The notes under the pieces: model-generated | Seen by the model: only the letters and a program-made list of their open reading frames with translations | Told to the model about the DNA's origin: nothing | Databases searched by the model: none | Translations under genes and position numbers: made by a program | Shown: piece by piece, positions 1 through 5,158 of the stretch | Position numbering within the stretch: the stretch's first letter is position 1 | Layout of the letters: each line of letters opens with the position of its first letter | NCBI GenBank assembly: GCA_016839955.1 | Contig: JAEOTI010000624.1 | Span: 1-5,158, forward strand | Length of the DNA stretch: 5,158 nucleotides | Reading direction: 5' to 3' | Source of the DNA: Candidatus Hodarchaeota archaeon | GTDB taxonomy: Archaea > Asgardarchaeota > Heimdallarchaeia > Hodarchaeales > YT1-057

Positions 1-1018
1 ACTGGATATATTCATTCGAATTGTTTTCTCGCAAATCTATTGCTTCTTCATAAGTCATATCCTGCGGAAAATAACCGTTCAACATATCATGTGCAGATGT
101 TTGATCTGTCAAACAGAGAGGAGTGATCCCATTATCAAGTAAATATTGTAGAAGATCTACTGCATTACAGAGAACTCCGATTGATGTCTCTTCATTTTTT
201 GCAGCATACTCTCTTGCTAGTTTGATACCTTCCTTAATCGAAGATACTTTATGATCTAAATAGGGAGTGCCACGATCTCGACCTTCATTATACATTCGGT
301 CAATTTGTTTTGGGTTGATCTCGGCAATCAGAGCAATTTTTTTATTCATCTTTATTGCCAAAGGTTGAGCTCCACTCATCAGGCCCAAGCCAGCAGTTAC
401 TACGAGACTTTTCTCAAAATCATCCAATTTTTTTTTGTAGTCAGAGCTCGATTCCGCTACCTTAATTGCTTCTGCAATTGTTTCGTAGGTTCCTTGGATA
501 ATGCCTTGTAATCCAATAAAAATCCAAGATCCTGCAGTCATCTGCCCATAAACGGTTAATCCGGCATCAACCATTTCCTGGAAGTGTTGAGTCCAATTAG
601 GGACAATTATTGAGTTAGTGATTACACATCGAGGAGCTAACGGATGTGTTAACATTTTTCCGTATGGAATTCCTGATTGCATGAATAGAGTTTCATTCGG
701 TTCAAGATCTTCAAGAATCTCTAAAGTATCATAAAAAGCCTTCCAGTGCCTTAGATTCTTTCCTGATCCTCCGTAAATATACAATGTTTCCCAATCGGAG
801 CCATTGTGTAAATTAGAAATTATCGCTCGTTTTATAGCCTCTGTCTCCCATCCTGCTTTCGTAGTTGGTTTTAAAGCATCTTCCCCTGTTGGCAGAGGAG
901 GAATTTTCTCTGGTTTTCTATCTATTCTTAGCAATTCTTCTTTTGGAATTTTAAAATCGCCGTTAATGATCTCATCTAGTCTTGATTTTTTCTTTTCAGT
1001 CAATAACGACCTCTCCAT
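1..1018 (-). CDS. hutU: Urocanate hydratase (urocanase), N-terminal 339 residues, cut by left window edge
   Basis: The enzyme adds water to urocanate to give 4-imidazolone-5-propionate, step two of histidine degradation, in the cytoplasm with tightly bound NAD+. Reading the minus strand from the ATG at 1018-1016 gives an open frame to the edge. Family motifs seen: YGGSGK (residues 82-87), MQSGIP (113-118), THPLAPR (124-130), the very conserved YGQMTAGSW (157-165), QGIIQGTYET (171-180), a glycine-rich NAD-binding stretch TAGLGLMSGAQPLA (208-221) and TDQTSAHD (304-311). Family members run about 550-680 residues, so the C-terminal part, with the catalytic cysteine region, lies outside. About 55 residues precede the conserved GWETEAIKR, a longer N-terminus than in Bacillus HutU. 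The glycine motif differs from the usual GLGGMGGAQ at two places; the Ser form (GMSGAQ) occurs in animal urocanases as I recall them, whereas Leu213 looks unusual. An in-frame stop at 1031-1033 makes this ATG the first possible one, but a TTG at 1003-1001 is an alternative start. It is divergent from hutH, sharing a 132-bp upstream region. Confidence 0.95.
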   Translation of the reverse strand, partial: MERSLLTEKKKSRLDEIINGDFKIPKEELLRIDRKPEKIPPLPTGEDALKPTTKAGWETEAIKRAIISNLHNGSDWETLYIYGGSGKNLRHWKAFYDTLEILEDLEPNETLFMQSGIPYGKMLTHPLAPRCVITNSIIVPNWTQHFQEMVDAGLTVYGQMTAGSWIFIGLQGIIQGTYETIAEAIKVAESSSDYKKKLDDFEKSLVVTAGLGLMSGAQPLAIKMNKKIALIAEINPKQIDRMYNEGRDRGTPYLDHKVSSIKEGIKLAREYAAKNEETSIGVLCNAVDLLQYLLDNGITPLCLTDQTSAHDMLNGYFPQDMTYEEAIDLRENNSNEYIQ

Positions 1019-1028
1019 GAAAAAAATG

Positions 1029-1038
1029 TATTATAATA
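1029..1038 (-). promoter_or_regulatory. Candidate TATA box for hutU
   Basis: TATTATAATA is a perfect 10-bp palindrome of A and T only, the kind of sequence archaeal TBP binds. On the minus strand it is preceded by the A-rich stretch AAAAGC, which could serve as a BRE. Its centre is only about 15 bp before the annotated ATG. The usual spacing of about 26 bp from TATA centre to transcription start would put the transcript start near 1008, inside the annotated reading frame and just before the alternative TTG at 1003. In an AT-rich spacer such a palindrome can also arise by chance. Confidence 0.4.
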
Positions 1039-1084
1039 ACAGCTTTTGCTCACTCTAGCTTTTCACATATCTTCCATTTTAATT

Positions 1085-1095
1085 TCTCTGAGAGA
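1085..1095. repeat. Short inverted repeat TCTCT-G-AGAGA
   Basis: Two perfect 5-bp arms flank a single G at 1090. Outside them AATT at 1081-1084 and AATT at 1100-1103 add a second, bulged layer of symmetry. The site lies roughly midway between the two start codons, where an activator or repressor serving both genes could bind. It is short enough to be chance, so the operator role is only an inference. Confidence 0.35.
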
Positions 1096-1114
1096 CGAAA
1101 ATTATGATAATGTA

Positions 1115-1137
1115 TTCTATTTAGAAATTAAATAGAA
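1115..1137. promoter_or_regulatory. Perfect 9-bp inverted repeat, candidate hutH operator overlapping its TATA box
   Basis: The left arm TTCTATTTA (1115-1123) and right arm TAAATAGAA (1129-1137) are exact reverse complements separated by the 5-nt spacer GAAAT. The left arm contains CTATTTAG (1117-1124), whose centre is about 30 bp before the hutH ATG. As a TATA box it would give a transcript with a leader of only a few bases. A dimeric regulator bound here would cover the TATA box and the zone up to 14 bp before the start codon, which fits repression by blocking TBP. The symmetry is read directly; operator function and regulator are inferred. With only A/T-rich arms and no following T-run it is a poor intrinsic terminator. 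Confidence 0.5.
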
Positions 1138-1150
1138 CGAGGCCGAATCA

Positions 1151-2677
1151 ATGAATGATGTTTTGGAAATATCAGGTTCAGATCTCACACTAACTGATTT
1201 TGTAAATGTCGTTAGAAATGCAAAAAAGGTTCAAATCGCAGCTGCAGCAATTCCTGTAATTCAAGAAGGAAGGAAAAGAGTAGAAACTATTTTAGCAGAA
1301 AAAAAGATTGCATATGGGATCAATACAGGCTTTGGTTCTCTATGTGATTCAATTATTTCCCCAAACGAACTTTCACAACTTCAGTTAAACTTAATCAAGT
1401 CACATGCGTGTGGAATGGGTGAACCGTTTCCAGTAGAAGTTGTACGAGGAATGCTACTACTTAGAGGTAACTCCTTAATCAACGAGGTGTCAGGAGCCCG
1501 TTTAGAAACGATTCAGTTTCTGATTGATCTTCTTAACAATGAAATTCACCCAATTGTCCCTGAACATGGGTCTCTTGGTGCCAGTGGGGACCTAATCCCT
1601 TTAGCTCACATGGCGCTAGTTTTACTTGGACTCGGAGAGGTTGAAGTAAACGGTAAGAGACTTGATGGAAAATCAGGACTTAAAGAAGTTGGACTAACTC
1701 CCATTTCTCTCGAAGCAAAAGAAGGATTAGCATTAATAAACGGAACCGCCGTTAGTACAGCTCTTACAGCATTAGCTCTATACGATTCTAAAAATTTAGC
1801 CTTTATTGCGGATGCCACTTGTGCATTAACACTTGAAGCTTTATGTGGTGACACTGCTCCGTTTTCAAAAGAGATTCATAAACGAAGACAATATATTGGA
1901 CAAGGAGAGAGTGCAAAACAAATTCTAAAACTTATAGGCGGTAGTACATTAGTCGATTCACATCAACATGTACAAGATCCCTATTCAGTTAGATGTGTTC
2001 CTCAGGTACATGGAGCTTCAAGAGACGCCATAAGTTATGCAGAATCAATTATTAAGATTGAACTAAATGCTGTGACAGATAATCCATTTATCATACGTCA
2101 AGGAGATACTTTTGATGCGATCTCAGGAGGAAATTTCCATGGTCAACCGATTGCCCTAACTGCGGATTTCCTTTGCATGGCCATTAGTGAATTTGGTAGC
2201 ATTTCAGAACGCCGGATTGAAAGACTGTTGAATCCCCAACTCAGTCGCTTACCACCTTTTCTAGTTGAAAATAGTGGATTAAATTCTGGTTTTATGATTT
2301 CTCAATATCTTGCTGCAGCCTTAGTGTCCGATAACAAACTATCATCACATCCTGCATGTGTGGACTCAATTCCCGTCTCAGCTAGTCAAGAGGATCATGT
2401 TAGTCTTTCAGTACATGCTGCAAGAAAACTTAGACGGATTTTGACTAACGTTGAGCGAATTTTAGCTATTGAATTACTAATTGCAGCTCAAGGGATTGAT
2501 TTCAGAGAAGAAGGAAAGGAAAAACTTGGGAAGGGAACAAAAATTATTTATCAAACTATTAGAGATTTAGTACCACCTTTAGACGCAGATCGTGAATTAC
2601 ACAAAGATTTTGCTAAGATAGAAAATCTGATTCACTCAGGCTTACTGACTAAAAACTTAAAGGGCTATATGCTGTAA
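1151..2677 (+). CDS. hutH: Histidine ammonia-lyase (histidase), complete, 508 residues
   Basis: The enzyme removes ammonia from L-histidine to give trans-urocanate, the first step of histidine degradation; members are cytoplasmic homotetramers with a self-made MIO electrophile. The MIO triad Ala144-Ser145-Gly146 lies in GSLGASGDL (140-148; codons 1580-1588). Other residues match the numbering known for Pseudomonas putida histidase within a few positions: Tyr55 in YGINTGFG, His85 in SHACGMGEP, Asn198 in NGTA, Gln275, Tyr278 and Arg281 in QDPYSVR, Phe329 in GNFHGQP, and Glu414 in SQEDHVS. The His85/Glu414 pair favours histidase over tyrosine or phenylalanine lyases. Length agrees with the usual 500-515 residues and nothing is missing. 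The ATG at 1151 is the first one after the in-frame stop at 1133-1135; GAGG at 1139-1142 is a weak Shine-Dalgarno candidate 8 nt upstream. The gene is divergent from hutU and is followed 30 bp later by the ClC gene. Confidence 0.97.
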   Translation: MNDVLEISGSDLTLTDFVNVVRNAKKVQIAAAAIPVIQEGRKRVETILAEKKIAYGINTGFGSLCDSIISPNELSQLQLNLIKSHACGMGEPFPVEVVRGMLLLRGNSLINEVSGARLETIQFLIDLLNNEIHPIVPEHGSLGASGDLIPLAHMALVLLGLGEVEVNGKRLDGKSGLKEVGLTPISLEAKEGLALINGTAVSTALTALALYDSKNLAFIADATCALTLEALCGDTAPFSKEIHKRRQYIGQGESAKQILKLIGGSTLVDSHQHVQDPYSVRCVPQVHGASRDAISYAESIIKIELNAVTDNPFIIRQGDTFDAISGGNFHGQPIALTADFLCMAISEFGSISERRIERLLNPQLSRLPPFLVENSGLNSGFMISQYLAAALVSDNKLSSHPACVDSIPVSASQEDHVSLSVHAARKLRRILTNVERILAIELLIAAQGIDFREEGKEKLGKGTKIIYQTIRDLVPPLDADRELHKDFAKIENLIHSGLLTKNLKGYML

Positions 2678-2691
2678 AAGGTTAGATTAAG

Positions 2692-2702
2692 AAGAAGGGA
2701 AG
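2692..2702 (+). promoter_or_regulatory. Purine-rich ribosome-binding region supporting the TTG start of the ClC gene
   Basis: AAGAAGGGAAG at 2692-2702 is an all-purine run containing AAGGGA, ending 5 nt before the TTG at 2708. It is a partial match to an archaeal Shine-Dalgarno sequence. No promoter is obvious in the 30-bp gap after hutH, so translation from a read-through transcript is the simplest reading. Confidence 0.35.
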
Positions 2703-2707
2703 ATTAA

Positions 2708-4477
2708 TTGACCTTATACTCCCCCAGCAGAATTCGGAGGATTGTTAACAGGTCTGAATTTATTCAATATGTAATAAGATGGATTCCAATCTCTTTTGTT
2801 ATTGGTTTATTCTCAGGATTCATCATGGCTGGTTTCATAAGGACCATTCAGCTTATAGGGGACTTTTCAAATGATACTATGGGGATCCAGCCCTATATCA
2901 CTATGATTTTTGGTGGAATAGTCTGTTCGATTTTCCTCTACTATGGATTTAATGAAGTTAGATCTGCTGGGATCTCTTATATTGTTGAACACAAACACTC
3001 TAACGAGGAAATACCAAACCATACAATACCTACTAAATTTCTAGCTTCTTCTGCAGCTTTAGGAACAGGTCTTCCAGCAGGTCGAGAAGGTCCTGCTGTA
3101 GTTATTGGAGGTGCTCTTTCATACTTTCTTTGTGAAAAGCTTAACTTTTCTCCACAAGATATCAATAGAGCGATTCTGATAGGTTCTGCAGCAGCTACAA
3201 CAGCCACTTTTCAAGCCCCTTTGGGTGGATCAATTTTTGCTGCAGAAGTTCCATACAAACAAGATGCAGACTTGTCTCTTTTTATGCCCGCAGTTTTCGC
3301 ATCAATAATTGCTTTCCTTACATATTGGGGAATTTTTGAGTGGATTTTCGAAAAAGATCCACGATTGCTTCATATTTCGATTTCTGAATCCTTTGATATA
3401 ACCTCAGAACATTTAATCCAAGCTGTGATATTAGGAATTTGTTGTGGGATCATTGGTATTGGCTTCGCTACTTTTTTTCAGTTTTTTAAAATCTTTATTC
3501 GTGAGTATATGAAAAAACAGGAGTATCTCACTCCAATAATAGGTGTTATTCTAGCAGCTATCATAGTTGGTTGTTTTGCACTACTGCAAGATGATTATTC
3601 TCTTGCAGGAAGCGGTTTTGAAACTTTAGATCTTCTAGATCAAAATAAAGACGAGTTGGAATTATTTACAATTTTACTGTTGCTTTTTGGGATGATTCTA
3701 GCAACAAGTTTTGCTGTAGGGGGTGGTAACTCAGGTGGTGTTTTTGGTCCATCCCTGGTTGTTGGAGCCCTTACAGGAATCGCTTTTTCAATTCTTCTTG
3801 GTGTAGAAGAACATTCAACCGTGTTTATGGTAATGGGTATGGCTGCGTCGCATACTAGTGTTACCAAAACACCAATAGCCTCTGTGGTGCTTATATTAGA
3901 AATATCAGGTGTTCCTCCTGATCTCATTATATTCATGGCTCTTGCAAATTTGTCCGCTTACCTTGTAAGTGGAGAAAAATCATTATACTCTGGGCAATTG
4001 GTGAGTCGGGAAGAAAAAATACGAAGAGAATTAGATTCACTGGATCATATAGATGATATTTATGTTTCTGATGTTATGACCAAAGAAGTGAGAGTATTTT
4101 ACCCAGAAATGCCTTTGATAGACGTGAAAATATCCTTTCAGGCGACTAAGCTTCATTCGATTCCAGTATTAGAGAGACAAAATCTTGTTGGCATATTAGC
4201 AGTAGATGATCTCTTACGCGTAGAAAATACTGGAATTGATCTTGAAAATACTCGAGTCCAGGATGTAATGGTGAAAGATGTACTGTTTGTATATGGTGAC
4301 GATCATCTTAGAATTGTATTAGGATATATTGCTAATACAGGGTTTGAACGATTTCCTGTTCTTGATCGAAGGACTAAGAAACTCATTGGAATAATTACTC
4401 TACGTACTATCATTCGATCCTATGAGGAAAGAAAAACTGAATGGGAAAAAGGAATTAGGAAAGTCCATCGAGTTTAA
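2708..4477 (+). CDS. ClC-family chloride channel/transporter with two CBS domains
   Basis: A polytopic inner-membrane protein of 589 residues that should move chloride or a related anion. The ClC core spans about 20-430. Residues SAGIS (86-90) sit where the first selectivity loop GSGIP is expected. The gating motif AGREGPAVVIGG (124-135) keeps the gating glutamate Glu127. ATFQAPLGGSIFAAEV (166-181) is the helix around the proton site, GGVFGPS (343-349) is the second filter loop with Phe346, and LYSGQL (426-431) supplies the filter tyrosine, Tyr427. By alignment to E. coli ClC, Glu180 matches E202 and Val181 matches the proton glutamate E203, so canonical H+ coupling is doubtful. Two cytoplasmic CBS domains follow (about 452-506, beginning VSDVMTKEV, and 517-573, beginning VQDVMVKDV), which in relatives bind adenine nucleotides and control transport. 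The start is TTG: it directly follows an in-frame TAA (2705-2707), and the next in-frame Met, at residue 40, is inside the first membrane helix. The gene is probably co-transcribed with hutH; a link to histidine use is not shown. Confidence 0.92.
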   Translation: MTLYSPSRIRRIVNRSEFIQYVIRWIPISFVIGLFSGFIMAGFIRTIQLIGDFSNDTMGIQPYITMIFGGIVCSIFLYYGFNEVRSAGISYIVEHKHSNEEIPNHTIPTKFLASSAALGTGLPAGREGPAVVIGGALSYFLCEKLNFSPQDINRAILIGSAAATTATFQAPLGGSIFAAEVPYKQDADLSLFMPAVFASIIAFLTYWGIFEWIFEKDPRLLHISISESFDITSEHLIQAVILGICCGIIGIGFATFFQFFKIFIREYMKKQEYLTPIIGVILAAIIVGCFALLQDDYSLAGSGFETLDLLDQNKDELELFTILLLLFGMILATSFAVGGGNSGGVFGPSLVVGALTGIAFSILLGVEEHSTVFMVMGMAASHTSVTKTPIASVVLILEISGVPPDLIIFMALANLSAYLVSGEKSLYSGQLVSREEKIRRELDSLDHIDDIYVSDVMTKEVRVFYPEMPLIDVKISFQATKLHSIPVLERQNLVGILAVDDLLRVENTGIDLENTRVQDVMVKDVLFVYGDDHLRIVLGYIANTGFERFPVLDRRTKKLIGIITLRTIIRSYEERKTEWEKGIRKVHRV

Positions 4478-4481
4478 AAAA
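4476..4481 (-). terminator. Possible T-rich archaeal terminator for ftr
   Basis: On the minus strand a run of six T (read as AAAAAA on the plus strand at 4476-4481) begins 9 nt after the ftr stop codon. Archaeal RNA polymerase can stop at such oligo-T tracts without a hairpin. The tract overlaps the TAA stop codon of the convergent ClC gene. It is a short tract in AT-rich DNA, so support is modest. Confidence 0.3.
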
Positions 4482-4489
4482 GTAGAAAT

Positions 4490-5158
4490 TCATTCTAATG
4501 CTCTATCGAATAGATTTTTGAGATAAATTTTGCCTTTCCCAAGAGTACCTCCATAGTTAGATGCTGTAATTCTTAAGACACCATTGACTTTAGTAGCTGC
4601 TTCAATTCCTAATTTTAGTGCTTTTTCAACCGACTCTTTATCTAAACCTGTATAGATAAGCTCATAAACACATTTAACTTCTTTTGTGATCATTTTATCC
4701 TCACTATAAGGTAGTGTTGGGCAGAAAGCATCATTTGTTGTAGCCACAACGTCTTTATACTTCTTTGCACCTACTTTAGATCCACTTGCAGCAATTTTTC
4801 CAACAACATATGGTAGAGGTTCAATAGCCTTTAAAGCAAGTTCAGCAGATTCGAGGGCAGCTTCTTCTGACTTTGCAAGAATTAAGAACATTCCACCAGT
4901 GACTCCCTTTGTTACACCAAATTTAGTTTCTACATGGAACCACCCATCCATTCGGGGTATTTTGATGACTTCTCGATCAAATTCCTTTGTTATAGTTTCA
5001 TAACCATCCCCAAACCTATGAATGATTGTATCTTTAATATTTACATATTTTTCAGCTACTTCAGATGGTAAAACATCGAATACATTCGTTTTTGGGTAGG
5101 GAACAACACCTTTTCGTATCCTGACAATTAACCAATGGCTTAGATGTTTGAATTTTCT
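4490..5158 (-). CDS. ftr: Formylmethanofuran:tetrahydromethanopterin N-formyltransferase, C-terminal 222 residues, cut by right window edge
   Basis: Ftr moves a formyl group between methanofuran and N5 of tetrahydromethanopterin in the cytoplasm, a reversible step of the archaeal C1 pathway. The frame is open from the right edge to the TGA at 4492-4490; the ATG at 4951-4949 is internal, because homology continues for 69 codons upstream (KTNVFDVLPSE near 5100-5068, then FGDGYE near 5020). Family motifs seen: FGDGYE, GVTKGVTGGMF (about 4918-4886), ASGSKVGAKKY (4786-4754), ATTNDAFCPT (4744-4715), EVKCVYEL (4681-4658) and SNYGGTLGKGKIYL (4561-4520). The Glu in CVYEL (codon 4663-4661) matches Glu245 of the Methanopyrus kandleri enzyme, described as catalytically important. 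Full members have about 300 residues, so roughly 75 are missing at the N-terminus. The usual GVAGGNF and PGG loop are altered here (GVTGGMF; no PGG), so it may be a divergent paralogue. It is convergent with the ClC gene over 12 bp. Confidence 0.92.
   Translation of the reverse strand, partial: RKFKHLSHWLIVRIRKGVVPYPKTNVFDVLPSEVAEKYVNIKDTIIHRFGDGYETITKEFDREVIKIPRMDGWFHVETKFGVTKGVTGGMFLILAKSEEAALESAELALKAIEPLPYVVGKIAASGSKVGAKKYKDVVATTNDAFCPTLPYSEDKMITKEVKCVYELIYTGLDKESVEKALKLGIEAATKVNGVLRITASNYGGTLGKGKIYLKNLFDRALE

Larger units (their letters stand above)
1019..1150. promoter_or_regulatory. Divergent hutU/hutH promoter region
   Basis: This 132-bp gene-free stretch separates the start codons of hutU (leftward) and hutH (rightward), so it must hold promoters for both unless transcripts begin elsewhere. 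It is strongly AT-rich. Seen in it: an A/T palindrome at 1029-1038 close to hutU, a direct repeat of AGCTTTT at 1041-1047 and 1057-1063, a short inverted repeat at 1085-1095, and a perfect 9-bp-arm inverted repeat at 1115-1137 next to hutH. Shared control of the two histidine-degradation genes is inferred from the arrangement; the sequence does not identify the regulator. Confidence 0.75.

Noticed and set aside
305..511. 68-codon plus-strand open frame
   Set aside because: It lies wholly inside hutU on the other strand, and its translation shows no family motifs.
804..1058. 84-codon plus-strand open frame over the hutU start
   Set aside because: It is antisense to the well-supported hutU N-terminus and has no recognisable domain; its end overlaps the hutU promoter by chance.
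1115..1137. Inverted repeat read as an intrinsic terminator hairpin or riboswitch
   Set aside because: The arms are almost pure A/T, no T-run follows, and the upstream gene is divergent, so there is no transcript to end here. No conserved riboswitch core is visible.
1606..1854. 82-codon minus-strand open frame within hutH
   Set aside because: It is antisense to conserved hutH codons and has low-complexity composition, typical of a shadow frame.
2977..3207. 76-codon minus-strand open frame within the ClC gene
   Set aside because: It is antisense to the conserved GREGP region, with no independent start signal or motif.
3640..3936. 98-codon minus-strand open frame within the ClC gene
   Set aside because: It is antisense to the conserved GGVFGPS segment, and its composition follows from the opposite strand.
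4949..4951. ATG as the start of a 153-residue ftr
   Set aside because: The frame stays open upstream to the window edge and those 69 codons match the middle of Ftr (FGDGYE, KTNVFDVLPSE), so this Met is internal.
1..5158. CRISPR arrays, insertion sequences, tRNA or rRNA genes, defence modules
   Set aside because: Reading both strands showed no spaced repeats, transposase motifs, terminal inverted repeats or tRNA cloverleaf patterns; nearly the whole window is explained by four metabolic or transport genes.

Overview
The window reads as a chromosomal segment of an AT-rich archaeon. The main taxonomic evidence is a gene at the right edge that clearly encodes formylmethanofuran:tetrahydromethanopterin formyltransferase (Ftr), an enzyme of the H4MPT C1 pathway found in archaea and in some methylotrophic bacteria. 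AGA/AGG arginine codons, weak or absent Shine-Dalgarno sequences, a TTG start and TATA-like elements before the divergent genes point the same way. A non-methanogenic, amino-acid-using lineage (for example an Asgard group or a Thermoplasmata relative) is a reasonable guess, but no taxon can be fixed from this sequence alone.

Layout: (1) 1-1018, minus strand: the N-terminal half of urocanate hydratase (hutU), cut by the left edge. (2) 1019-1150: a 132-bp divergent intergenic region with a TATA-like palindrome on the hutU side and two inverted repeats on the hutH side. The best of these has perfect 9-bp arms and sits over the likely hutH TATA box. (3) 1151-2677, plus strand: a complete histidine ammonia-lyase (hutH) with an intact MIO Ala-Ser-Gly triad. 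(4) 2708-4477, plus strand: a ClC-family anion channel/transporter with two C-terminal CBS domains, 30 bp behind hutH and probably co-transcribed; it starts with TTG. (5) 4490-5158, minus strand: the C-terminal 222 residues of Ftr, convergent with the ClC gene across a 12-bp gap and cut by the right edge.

HutH (histidine to urocanate plus ammonia) and HutU (urocanate to imidazolone propionate) are the first two steps of histidine degradation. Their head-to-head arrangement with a palindromic site suggests shared, probably substrate-responsive, control. Imidazolonepropionase (HutI) and a formiminoglutamate-processing enzyme are not in the window. Ftr lies about 1.8 kb beyond hutH. In an H4MPT-using archaeon the one-carbon unit of histidine would be expected to enter the H4MPT pool, so the proximity is suggestive, but it could be coincidental.

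I found no tRNA or rRNA genes, CRISPR array, insertion sequence or toxin-antitoxin module, and no clear unknown system. The points that merit attention are the operator-like repeats, the ClC protein without the canonical proton glutamate, the altered glycine motif in HutU, and the hut/Ftr neighbourhood.
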